Below are positions 10,825-20,989 of a stretch of DNA of 64,000 nt, in pieces (within the stretch, counting starts at the first letter, position 1; the number at the start of each line of letters is the position of its first letter). The DNA comes from Branchiostoma belcheri. Taxonomy: Eukaryota; Chordata; Leptocardii; Amphioxiformes; Branchiostomatidae. The stretch is taken from contig NW_017802469.1 in the NCBI RefSeq assembly GCF_001625305.1, forward strand, positions 346,967 to 410,966, written 5' to 3'. Both the position numbers and the translations under genes were made by a program. Below the pieces are notes generated by a model. The model made no database searches and was not told the origin of the DNA. It saw only the letters and a program-made list of their open reading frames with translations.

Positions 10825-12435
10825 ATGGCTGAGTCCCAAGGGTCTGCCAGCTGTGCAGGTGTTCCTGTCCAGATGAGATGATGAGACTTGTGAAGACGAG
10901 GCACCAGTGACAGGTACAAGACTATCAGGTGAGAAAATTCTGAATTGTGCATTTTACCTTAAACCATCTTGTTTTATTTAGAACTTACTACCAGTAACAT
11001 GTTACGGAAAAAAATTGGCATTACACTTATCATTCTTATTATATCCAGGTGTGTCCTGATGTTCCTGTTCTGACTGGGAGAAACCTGTGATGACTGCAAC
11101 TTCTGTCCAAACGAGACCAAATGAGGGCTGACCAAACCAGTTGACTTGAAGACACCTGTGATGTGAAGAGTTTGTACAGGTGAGACATTGTGCTTTACAA
11201 TTTCAATCATCATCATGCTACTTTTGTACTTTCTTTTATGTGTGAAGAACTCCAATGTATGACACACTGCCAGTAGGTTCTTTAAAGGAAATGACCTTTT
11301 GCTTTTGAAGAATTTATAATTTTGTAGTAGGATCATTCATTGTTGTCTGAAAAAATGTCGGGGACATAACACTGATTTTTACATTTTCATGTAGTTAGGT
11401 GTGTCCTGACGTTCCTGTCCTAACTGGAATGAACCTGTGATGACGGGCAACTTCTGTTCAAACCAGACCAGCAAACCAGTTGACCTGAAGACACAGTGAA
11501 GAGTTTGTACAGGTGAGACAATGTTTTACAACTTACAAGTTACATTTTTGGGTCTTTTTTCACTTCTTCCTAGTTACCGGTAACTCTGAGGCATGGCATG
11601 CTACCATTAATACACAATATGCTTTTGGGTTTCAAAATTTATCATGATAGTGATTTTATTTCAACATCATTCAGTGTAGCATAAAACTAAATTGTTCTTT
11701 ATTTTTTAGTTCGGTGTGCCCTGATGTTCCTACCTCCCTGTCCAAACCATGATGAGGGCTCAGAAAATAATTTGTACAGGTGAGACAATGTTTTACAACT
11801 TTTGTCTGTGATGTGTTAAGAACTCCTTCTGTATCTGTATAGTCGGTATAACCGCCCTTCGGCGTAACACACCAGCTTCGCAGGCATGTGGCGCGGCGGC
11901 AGCTAGCTATATCACACCGAACGGCTTGTTACACTCAATCTTTGCACATTTAATTGCAGGAGTTGTTAAAAGCTTTCTAGTGATGATGCCCCAACTGTGC
12001 TTGGTGGCAACGAGTTCCAGTCTACGATAGTTCTGGGGAAATACGAGTTTTTGAATACCTCAATTCTTGGTTGATAACTCTGATATTTGAAGGCATAATA
12101 CACAATCAGTATTATATTTCAAACACTTCTTAGACAAAATATTGTCTATATTATATTCAAGCAAAAGAATACCGTGCAATGTTACCAGCTTTTATGGTCA
12201 TTCAGTGTTGACTTGATGTTTTTTTGCATCACACTCATTGTTTTATATATCATTAGGTGTGTCCTGAGGGTCAGCTGTCCTGACTGGGAGTAACCTGTGA
12301 TGACCAGCGACTCCTGTCCTGGGGTCAGCAAACCAGTTGACCAGCAGAAACCTGTGATGACCGACGTCTCCTGTCCAAACCAGATTCAGGAAACCAGTTG
12401 ACTGAGTCACTGAGGGAAATAAAGGCTTTCTACAA
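10825..12435 (+). repeat. Array of homologous splice-bounded exon units in the ncRNA
   Basis: Units at 11049-11179, 11399-11512, 11710-11779 and 12257-12435 share GTGTGTCCTGA at the start, CTGACTGGGAG or a variant, AACCTGTGATGAC, AACCAGTTGAC, and (first three) TTTGTACAG at the donor. Each is preceded by AG and followed by GTGAGAC or GTAAGTC. The fourth holds a second internal CCTGTGATGACC copy. The 10825 exon shares only GTTCCTGTCC and the GTGAG donor context. Introns between the units are not obviously similar beyond the junctions, which argues that exon sequence is what has been kept. Confidence 0.75.
11828..12105 (-). mobile_element. LINE 3'-end relic, copy 2
   Basis: The minus strand encodes a degenerate copy of the tail at 10030-10251, with FPRTIVDWNSLPPSTVG recognisable, followed by the same 3' untranslated region with a GTTACGCCGAAGGGCGG block and ACAGATACAG end. 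It lies in an intron of the non-coding transcript. Confidence 0.75.
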
Positions 12436-12507
12436 GTAAGTCAGACTCTAAAATTTTCTTTCTAACATTCTTGTGAAAGACTAGCTTTGGATAAAGTTTT
12501 TCTGCAT

Positions 12508-12893
12508 TTAGGCCACACCAATTTAATTTGTTGGTTCTCAGATTCGCCTCTTCGTTTTTTTCTGATTTGCAAAAAAAAAAAAAAAAATTGATTCTGGTCC
12601 TGAATCAACTGAAAAATGCTCATGTTTTGCCCCCAACAGTTGAAGAAAGTCCTTTTCTTCCTAGTTGTTACAGTTTTCCCATCTATCATTGCAGTGGTTT
12701 GATTAAAAGTTCAAAATTCAATGTTTAAATTTTAACCCAGCCTTTTGTGTTGACTTCATGGCTCATTCCGTAGCATTTAAGCCTATAATGGGATGCCTAG
12801 ACCTGTTATTATTTTTTATTTTTTTCGCCCTGTCGCTTCATATTTTTTCTGAAAAAATCCGAGAACCAACAAATTAAATTGGTGTGGCCTTAA
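12508..12893. mobile_element. MITE family A, copy 2
   Basis: The ends are TTAGGCCACACCAATTTAA and the complementary TTAAATTGGTGTGGCCTTAA. Terminal inverted repeats run about 35-40 bp, into GGTTCTC.GATT. The interior is non-coding, with an A-run after 12570. This is one of the best-preserved A copies in the window. Confidence 0.9.
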
Positions 12894-13878
12894 GAGGCAT
12901 AAAAATGAAAAATTACAATGTACATGTTACTATTACCATTTGATTATAACATTGAACGTTAAGTTGGTAGCATATCGCACGAATGTAATGTTTTTTTGGA
13001 AGTAGAATGTGCAAGGCTTGTTGGAAATTTCTGATGTACTGGCTGCACAACCTATTAGACTGTGACATGTATCACGAATATGCAATATTTGCGTAATATT
13101 ATAAAACCCGCAGTAGACATTCAAAATGTTGTCTTTGTCTCTGCGCAGCTGAAAAGCTTTGTCATATGCTGTACTTCACAGAATAAATGTCGGCACACAA
13201 ACTGTCATAAAATAAGCCTTACACAAAATTTACACAGAAGTATCTGGCCATTAAAAGTAAGTAGGTGGTGATTTTCGCTGGCAGACGGCATGACCACTGT
13301 AGAAAAAATTTACGTTGTATTCTCGGCTGTAACAATATCTACATTCTATTAGCTTGTAGGATAGAATATTGTGGCACAATTTTCTCATGTTTAGTACAGT
13401 CGAAAATGATTTGAAATGTCTTTGTGTGAAGTTCAAGTCTGATCATCATGTAACATCAAATGTTTACAGTAATTATACTCCAGCGTTGGTTTGCGTTTGA
13501 CCCCAGCTTTTTTTAGACTTCATTTCTATTCAATTTTGTTGTTTTTTGTTTAACCTTTTCACATACGGCCGGCTGGAACACCTGTTTGTGACTTGAAAAC
13601 TTTTAAAAGTTTTTGTCAGGGTCTTTTCCTTTGACATTTTATAGATGGTTGATAGTAAACTAATGTGAATGATTAGTACAAAATAAGAAGAGCTTTGGTA
13701 ACTTTTTAAGTTCTCTTTGAATTAAATCAGGGTTTTGATGTTGCGACCATGGAAATTGAATGAGGTTTACAATTTTATCTACATTCTTGTCATAAACTTG
13801 CAAGCTGTGAGACATAATTTCCAGTGCGAGACCAACCACTGTTTTCAATCCACTGACTTCTGTTTCTCTGTCTTCAAG
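12894..13878. other. No gene seen; intronic or intergenic A+T-rich DNA
   Basis: Short open frames on both strands lack motifs. The stretch would be an intron of the spliced transcript. Nothing else is supported. Confidence 0.4.
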
Positions 13879-13999
13879 ATGTGAACCCGGAGACCGGAAT
13901 GAGCAGGAGGAAGAACCAGACTTTTATTGGTAGAGCTGTGTGAAAGAAGATGGGGAGGTGTGAGTATGTTTCCTTTAACATGAGACAACACTCCACATG

Positions 14000-14018
14000 C
14001 ACACACACACACACACAT
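14000..14018. repeat. (CA)n microsatellite
   Basis: Nine CA dinucleotides in a row. Confidence 0.9.
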
Positions 14019-14059
14019 TTCTCTCTTTCCCCTATTTCACTCTGCTCTGAGGGCCCGTT

Positions 14060-14640
14060 TAACGTAGCCAGCAACACTGAAAAAATTGTCGCTTTGGACC
14101 TTTACTCTTAAATTCTCCCCAAAAAGTATCCTAGCCAGCCGACCGACCAAATTCCACGCTGTTATCAGCTTCGCATTGTATTTGTATAGTTGAATGCCAA
14201 ATTGCCCAAAAATTGTCGCTTTGTACCTTAAATTCCCCACCAAAAAACTTCGTATGCCAGCCGCTTTAATTCTATGTTGTAATCCACTCCGTTTTGTATA
14301 GTTGAGTGCCAAATTGCCCCAAAATCGTCGCTTTGGACCTTTACTCTTAAATTTGCTCTTGCTGAAGAACCTATCTTGGCCATCCGGCCGGACGCTCAAA
14401 TTCCACATTCGTTCTCCTCTTTGTATCGTATAGTTAAATGTGAAATTGCCCCCAAATTGTCGGTTTGGACCTTTACTTTTAAATTCTTGCCAAAAACGTA
14501 TGTTAGCCAGCTGCCCCCTTTAATTCCACCTTTTTATCCTCTTTGTCGTGTAGTTAAATGCCAAATTGCCCCAAAATTGTAGCTTTGTACCTTAAAAACT
14601 TGAATTTCCCTGCCAAAAAACTGTCTTTGCCTGGCCGCAT
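14060..14640. repeat. Tandem repeat, five units of about 113-130 bp
   Basis: The marker TGTCGCTTTGGACC or a close variant recurs at about 14088, 14213, 14326, 14456 and 14575. It is preceded each time by GCCAAATTGCCC and followed by TTTAC(T)CTTAAATT and a CCAAAAA run. A 123-codon minus-strand open frame is made of the repeat itself (FWGNLALNYTK, then FGQFGIQLYKY) and is not accepted as a gene. The array runs directly into the left arm of the large palindrome. Confidence 0.85.
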
Positions 14641-14656
14641 TAATTTCCTGAAGTTG

Positions 14657-15248
14657 ATTTTCCCGCCAAAAAAAACAATCACAGGACCCTCACCTGTTTA
14701 ATTAATTGGATTAAGTTTTCCCGCCAAAAAACTTAGTATATAGAGCACTCTAACCTTGAACTTGTGCACCCCCCTCCCACTCTTCCTGCCCCCCTCCCCA
14801 CACCTACCTTCTCAAAGTTTGTTTGTTACTGTTCCAACACTTTTACACTTCTTTTGCCATGCAACTTCTCTGAACATGTAGTCACCACACTGCTACGCAA
14901 ACACTTGGTTGATCGAGTGCAGTTCTTCCACCACATTAGACTTTAGAATAATGTCTCGCTCTCCTGGTCAGTCAATTGCACTGGTATACTGATGTGTCGA
15001 AGCATCAATGTCTCCGAAAAGACATCCCCGGGGAGTAAACTTAGTGCATTGACCNNNNNNNNNNNNNNNNNNNNGTAAAAGTGTTGGAACAGTAACTAAC
15101 AAACTTTGAGAAGGTAGGTGGTGGGGAGGGGGGCGCACAAGTTCAAGGTTAGACTGCTCTATATACTAAGTTTTTTGGCGGGAAAACTTAATCCAATTAA
15201 TTAAACAGGTGAGGGTCCTGTGATTTTTTTTTTTTGGCGGGGAAAATG
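14657..15248. repeat. Large inverted repeat with about 175-190-bp arms around an assembly gap
   Basis: The left arm, 14657-14847, and the right arm, 15075-15248, are reverse complements with few differences. Both contain TTTTCCCGCC, CACAGGACCCTCACCTG, TTAATTAATTGGATTAAG and CAAAGTTTGT. The right arm starts at the first base after the run of N. Either this is a foldback element of which one inner part is unsequenced, or a haplotype or assembly artefact placed one arm in inverted orientation. Confidence 0.85.
15055..15074. other. Assembly gap (20 N)
   Basis: Twenty unresolved bases. A gap of this round size usually stands for unknown length. Confidence 0.99.
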
Positions 15249-15405
15249 GACCCACTAACAAATCAGCGAAACAAAACTATGCTCATTACTCACTCAAAAG
15301 AAAAGTTTCTTTCCCTACATTTACACTTAAAACTGTTTAGTTTTTAAACAGTGTTCAGAAACTTACTAAAAAAAGCTTTTACTTCAAATGTGTGTCTGCC
15401 TTTCA

Positions 15406-15540
15406 CAGTGGGAACGCCGTGTAAAGAGAATTCCAGAGTGAGTGTAGTCCCGTTGTCATCAAATTTTCAGTTGTGGGCAGAAAATTTGACAAAAGCGGGG
15501 CTACACTGTCAGGAATTCTCTTTACACTGCGTTCCCACTG
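15406..15540. repeat. 135-bp near-perfect hairpin
   Basis: The outer 60 bases on each side pair with each other, from CAGTGGGAACGC at the left through GTGTAAAGAGAATTCC to CAAATTTTC. They leave a loop of about 12 bases (AGTTGTGGGCAG). A few mismatches and small bulges interrupt the stem. It lies in the last intron of the putative non-coding transcript. It may be a tiny MITE or a transcribed hairpin. Confidence 0.85.
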
Positions 15541-16119
15541 TTACAAAAATTTGTGTATAAAATGTGCTTACAACAGCCTGTCTATCTGTGAAATGACTAC
15601 TTTTAACTTGAAAAGTCACGTGAGAGTATATGATCCTCGTATTTATCTTTTGCAGAGACCACCGGGACCAGGAAAGAGATCCTGACCCACTGTCAAGGCC
15701 GTACCTGCTGGTCACTGGACCTCTCACTGTGACTTGCCTGAACGGCTAAATTAAGAAGCAACTTCCGAGTATATAATCCTTGCAAAAAGTAGACATATTT
15801 TGTTTCGCTGATTCCTCCCTTTCAAACATAACACACAGCTTGAACCTGCAGTACACTCTACAGAAAGAAAGCACAACATTGCCTTTTCTATTTTCTGTAA
15901 AGAAACAGCACATATTTCCAACAATCATTACGTGACCCAAGTATTTTCCCTGAAATCCACTCCATCAGTCAAAATGTACTGAGAATATTATTGTAACAAT
16001 GTATTGTGTGCATCACTCATTATATATTATTCCAATAAAATCTTTGTGGAATGCCCTCTGTTTTCATAAATTATGTTGATATACTAGTACATATAAATAA
16101 TCTTGAGTATGGTTCACCT

Positions 16120-16165
16120 ATACTTTATCTGTATCGATATAACCGCCCCTTGGTGTAAAACACCG
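16120..16165 (-). mobile_element. Short LINE 3' end
   Basis: About 45 bases match the 3' terminus of the relics at 9952 and 11828 (plus strand CTGTATCGATATAACCGCCC, then TTGGTGTAA). A family D MITE begins directly after it. Confidence 0.5.
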
Positions 16166-16232
16166 GCCTAGGCCATGTTGATTTGATTATACAGGAAAGT
16201 TTTATATGGATGACATCCGTGTGTGCACTAAG
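16166..16232. mobile_element. MITE family D, partial left end
   Basis: TAGGCCATGTTGATTTGATT is followed by TATGGATGACATCCGTGTG, the same order as the left ends at 16638 and 26421. No matching right end is found before the next D copy. Confidence 0.6.
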
Positions 16233-16637
16233 TTTAGGCTGTTTCCACAAAAAAAGTTTTCAACCAAACTGTAAATCGTACAAAACAGTTGAAAAATGAG
16301 GAAATATATACTATTAAGTTTAAAGAAAAAAATTTGGGAAACTATACATATGTTGTAGAATGCCAAAATTAAATGAAAAAGACGAAAATGTAACGTAAAA
16401 TTACTGTTAACATTTAGAACATAGTTTAGCGTTCTCAGCCTCGAAGTGGACATTATCATGTTCAATGATTGAAATATTTTACAGTTTGTTTTTTGAGTCA
16501 CCCTATTACGGTTAAGCCGGAAAGAAGCGCAAAAAGCTGGCATTAAAGACGCAATTATGTAACAGTACTTTTTGTTTTGAACCGTGTTTGAAACTAAAGC
16601 AAAAGTCGAATTCGGTGGGCATCAATTTTGTGATCAA

Positions 16638-16863
16638 TTAGGCCATGTTGATTTGATTCTGTAGATGACTTCCACGTGTGCATGAATTTTTTGGCCGAAG
16701 AGAAGAAAATTTTAAGAAATAAAAGTCTATTATTCACCATACCATACTCTCGAGTTTGTGTTTAGGTATTTGTTCAACCTCCATGACTACCAAAATTTGC
16801 GTGCTCGCATCAGTTTTGTGGTTCCAGAGGATGTCATCCATATCATCAAAGCAACATGGCCTA
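16638..16863. mobile_element. MITE family D, short copy
   Basis: The left end TTAGGCCATGTTGATTTGAT and the right end with GGATGTCATCCATATCAT, then AACATGGCCTAA, are inverted repeats. The length is about 226 bp, so it is internally deleted compared with the 418-bp copy at 26421. Confidence 0.75.
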
Positions 16864-17344
16864 ATTTGATCATAACCCGCAATATATGACATACATGTAT
16901 ACTGTTTAAATGTGATCGATGCAGGCCATTTCTTTACAAAAACTGTTGTACTTATCTCCAACTAGTTTTAACACTCGAATTACTGGGTTAGCCTGTTGTT
17001 GAGAACAGTTTATATCCAACTTTTATATACAGTACTCATCGAGCGTAGTTTTCACTATGAAATATTTTGTCATTAATTATCCAAATTAGGCATTCATTTA
17101 AATCGATATTGATGATGTTCCTGTCTTCTCTATCATATAATCAAGGAGGTTTAAAATCAAGGGAGAGAGCATGTGCACGGCATTGATTTTACTAGCATTT
17201 TAGCAATGTTCGTAGCAGGTGTGAAAATATAATTCGTGACCCATGTATACATGTCAAGACACTTGTAATCGTACGCACAAATCCCATGGAGGCATGGTGT
17301 TTTCTGTTTCTTAATCTTATTCCGGTTATTTTCAACAACGTGGC

Positions 17345-17808
17345 CAGGGGTGCCAGAATATACAGTGCAATTTTACGGAATACAGTGCAATTGTATTAAG
17401 TATACAGTGCAATTTTATGTAATCCAGTGCAATTTTACTAGTGACGTTGAATGACGTAACCTGGGCCCGGCTTTCCAGGGACGCCGCTGACGGAATGTAC
17501 TCACATATTTCTGTGTTTTTCGAGCGAATTTGGACCATTCTCGTTGATAGACCTTTAGTCAAATCAGCTACATACTACACACAGGGCATGTTACTACACA
17601 GGGCTCCAAAAAGACAGAAATATATGAGTCAGCAGCGTCCGCCATCTTGAAACTCAAGGGAAAGCCGGGTCCAAGTCACGTGATTCAACTTCACTAGTAA
17701 AATTGCACTGTATTCCGTAAAATTGCACTGTATTCCATAAAATTGCACTGTATTCCGTAAAATTGCACTGTATTCCGTAAAATTGCACTGTATACTCTGG
17801 CACCCCTG
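17345..17808. mobile_element. Foldback element with satellite-like terminal repeats
   Basis: The element is 464 bp and palindromic over its whole length. It starts CAGGGGTGCCAGA and ends with the complement TCTGGCACCCCTG. Inside each end are tandem units of about 20 bp, AATTTTACGGAATACAGTGC or its complement: about four on the left (17361-17437) and five on the right (17697-17790). The centre is also an imperfect palindrome (CCCGGCTTTCC near 17468 against GGAAAGCCGGG near 17660). No coding potential. Confidence 0.9.
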
Positions 17809-19466
17809 ATGGCACAGCTTTAGGATGACAAATTCCTATGGCGAAATTTTGAGTCTAGCAATTTTGAGACCGGGCAAAGATTTCTCAAAAGTAAAACTCT
17901 GCTGCAGCTGGCTGACTTGCATTTGCATGGAGAAATTTGCGAGTAATCTTTCTGGGAATATCCTACAATAAACAGTGACTGTCAAGAAATTATCAGTCGG
18001 TACGTCAACCCAAATAAATCGACCAAAATGGGAGAAATACGAGAGAACCCAAGACGCACTAGCAAGGACATTTGGTACTAGTAACTAGTAACAAAATTAT
18101 ACCCAACCTTGAAAGAGTCAGTCTTATTCTTCCTCAATAACGGACTTTCAAAAAAGCAGGGAGGGTCCAACAATAATGAAAACAGTTTGCGCTCTTCTCT
18201 TGATATAACCTCCTTGATTATATATTTCACATGTATGTCAATCGTAACAGTTTAGTCTGACGAAATAAAATCCTCGCTTCTGTCCAAAAATGCTCCTTTG
18301 AGTTTTTGATTGAGTTCAATAATTTCGATTCCAGTTAATCTCACACTGCCATGTATGTTTGTAATATTATCTTATCTTCAATGTTTTGGATAATAAAATA
18401 ACGTCAAATATGTACTAAAAATGGTTGGATACACTCTTCTATTTGTCATTATTTACATCCGGCAAGTTATGTGCTGAAATGCTACTTTCAACTCACATTT
18501 TGTATATTATGTACGTACATTTGTGGCTATGCATTATGGATTGTCATACGTTCCAAATCATTGTATTTGGTTGAAAATCAGTTGAGAATATTATTGTCAG
18601 GTAACAAAAAGTGCCAAATCTTGTCTGTCCAGCTCTTTATTCCATTTAATTTTCTGTTTTTTTCTGCTACAAAATATTTGCCCAAAACACTGTTGCTTTA
18701 ATGATTTGTTAAACAGAGTACTTATCGTCACATGAAGGACAATTTTTATTTCCAAGATTTTTGAAAATTGTTATTGTGTATTATGATGGAGATTATGGAT
18801 CATGACGGAGAGGATATCAGGGAAAACAGTTTGATCACAAAATGCTTTTGAAAATACCTCCCATTGCTATACAGAATGAAACAACAGACAATATTACAAG
18901 TGCTCTCTTCAATAGGAAAATGTACTGCAGTGTTCACCGTCATATTAGTCACAACCTTAAACTAGATATGAGTACAAGGAACTCTTTCAGAAATGACAAC
19001 AAATAGCAGGAAGGGCTAGTTTCAACAATCATATAATCATGATTTTTAGAAAATAAACTATAAATTCAGAGGACCACAGAGATGCCCTATCCGTACACTT
19101 TTGTTGTCATTTTTTATCAGGGGTCTGCATGGAAGGTCCCGATCTCGCTTTGCGCTAAATCCCGGAAAGCAGTGGCCACGATTTACTTTTGACAGTTAAG
19201 AGTTGTACGACTTCAAATTATGCAAAAATTCTAAGAACGCTTACACGTAGATTACATTTAACGCACGACTTCAAATTATGCAAACTTCTGCAAAGCAATG
19301 ACATGCTTAATTCATACAAGCTCGACGCTTTAACCATACAGCACAAAGGACGTGTAATATTTTAACATTACATCAGAACGACCCGGCGACACTAAAATGG
19401 CTGATTACGCACTGCGGCATGCAGACCTCTGTTTCGAAAGAATTCTACAAGTAAAAGCCAACTCAC
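17809..19466. other. No gene seen
   Basis: A+T-rich DNA; open frames up to 76 codons without motifs. A GGGTCTGCATGG at 19122 and a GCATGCAGACC at 19418 form a weak inverted pair. Further exons of the minus-strand gene with an exon at 19467-19577 could lie here, but I could not identify any with confidence. Confidence 0.4.
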
Positions 19467-19577
19467 AGTCAAGTCCGATGTTCTCTTCTCTTGTAGATAG
19501 GTGACAGGTCCCTCAGTAACAGGAATATCCTCCAGGAATATGGGGGAACACAGGATAGCTGACAGTATTCCGAGAGC
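19467..19577 (-). CDS. Candidate internal exon of an unidentified minus-strand gene
   Basis: A 111-nt segment lies between a TTTTCACCATAG acceptor and a GACT|GTGAGT donor on the minus strand. In phase 0 it reads 37 codons without a stop, beginning ALGILSAILCSPIFLEDIPV. The other two phases contain stops. The first half is hydrophobic, so it may be a membrane segment. The upstream candidate exon at 23610-23533 also ends in phase 0, so the two are compatible. I do not recognise the protein. Confidence 0.4.
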
Positions 19578-19872
19578 CTATGGTGAAAACGAAAACTCAT
19601 TTAGAAAAATTACATGCCAAATTTACATACACCAATAGTATTCAAATTCCTGTCATTGGACAACTTGAAGATACATTGTACATTTTAACAATATTCACAA
19701 TGGTTCTAAAATCTGCTTTGGGTTGGGTTGGGGCAAGAAAACAAGTTGTTTCCAGTGAGGAAAAAAGAAGAACAACCAAAAGTGCTAACATAAAATGCCA
19801 TGACCAAATGACAATCTCATCAAAATACATCTGAGGTAAGATACCAAATGGAAACAAGCCTATTATTCAAGG

Positions 19873-20247
19873 TAAGGCCACACTGACAGGCGTGGGCAAA
19901 AAAAAAATTCCGGACAAAAATAAAAATGCTACTAAACCATAGGAATACAAAGCTGGTATTGTTAATTTGCGGCAGTATATAGCGACATTAATGACAAGCA
20001 GGCACATGCTGGCTTCTTGCGGAATTCATGAATTGGCACTGTACGTATGTACTGTTCTGTTCTCGAGTCGTGGTGTTTCAGTAGCTTTGGTGCCATCCTC
20101 CAGTATCGTTGCTAACTACCTATGATAGACTACCCAGGCCTAGAGCCAGGCCAGAGCCTCGGAGGACGTGATCTTTTTTTTTTTAGAACAGGCAAAAATC
20201 AATGCGCGCACGGATGTCATCCATACAATTAAGTCGGTGTGGCCTAA
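19873..20247. mobile_element. MITE family C, copy 1
   Basis: The right end carries GATGTCATCC, then AATTAAGTCGGTGTGGCCTAA. The left end, TAAGGCCACACTGAC, is decayed beyond the first 15 bases. The interior shares GGAGGACGTGATC and GATAGACTACCCAGGCCT blocks with the copies at 29211 and 42890. Confidence 0.8.
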
Positions 20248-20989
20248 CATTAAAATTATCAATGCTCTAAAACAATGATTGTAAAGCATCCATCCTCAGA
20301 ATGAGTCTAGGTTTAACAGTCTTTTTGGTGACTATAGCAGCTTGCCTTTTTGGCAAAGATAGTCTTAGAGAAAGAGAGAGACATTGGATCACCCCTTCTC
20401 TACTCAGTGAGTGCGTTGGGTTCTTTTACATTTGTAGAAGTTTAATGCCTGAGGGAACACATGGAGATTAAATCCATCCAAAGCAAAAACTTATCAGTCT
20501 GTATGTGAACTTCAGCATATCAGATTAACTGGAACAATCAATACTAGTGAAGACATATTCACCTCTCTGTGACCTACAAAGGTAACAAAAGCTGCTAAGT
20601 GTCCAAGGTGTGATGTACAAGGTATTCAGGTGACAGTGTGTGTTAGTTCAGAACAACTATCACAAGTATGTTATAGGCATGTTGTAGAAGTAAAGGGAAA
20701 CAACCCCCCCCCCACGCAACCAAATAATGTTTAACTTAATACATTGAGTTTCAGAAGGTCTTTATTGACCTTCTCTTGACACCCTTGCTTCAACCATGAG
20801 ATGCAAAAAAAACGTTAACAAAAACCACCAGTCTTAAGTTTCCAGGCTTTTATGGTAGATGGTATAGACTTTGAACTACGTTGGTAATGTCAACAACAAG
20901 TGTATTAGGTATCAATCCCTGGAGAGACAGCAGTGGCGCAGTTAGAAAAGTTGCTGAAAAATTTTAAGTTTGTCCATGGAAAAGGAACC
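20248..20989. other. Upstream flank of the lectin gene
   Basis: No coding exon found. A poly-C run sits near 20704. An ATG at 20976 opens a five-codon frame that ends just before the lectin start, so it would be a tiny upstream frame if transcribed. No clear TATA box. Confidence 0.4.

Larger units (their letters stand above)
9080..16055 (+). ncRNA. Candidate spliced long non-coding RNA with duplicated exons
   Basis: Exons inferred from splice sites: about 9080-9149 (donor GAG|GTAAGA), 10825-10928, 11049-11179, 11399-11512, 11710-11779, 12257-12435, possibly 13879-13959, and a last exon from 15656 (after a pyrimidine-rich TTTTGCAG) with AATAAA at 16034-16039. Exons 3, 4 and 6 have stop codons in all three frames, so translation across them is not possible. 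The only ATG frames are tiny: seven codons in exon 1 and 18 codons (starting MAESQGSASC) at 10825. Four of the exons are copies of one another. The pairing of first and last exons is inference from order and sites. Two LINE tails, one MITE and a hairpin lie in the introns. It could instead be the 5' untranslated region of a coding gene, but no coding exon follows before the poly(A) signal. Confidence 0.45.

Noticed and set aside
14037-14408. A 123-codon minus-strand open frame
   Set aside because: It is made of the about 120-bp tandem repeat; the protein repeats with the DNA and has no known motif.
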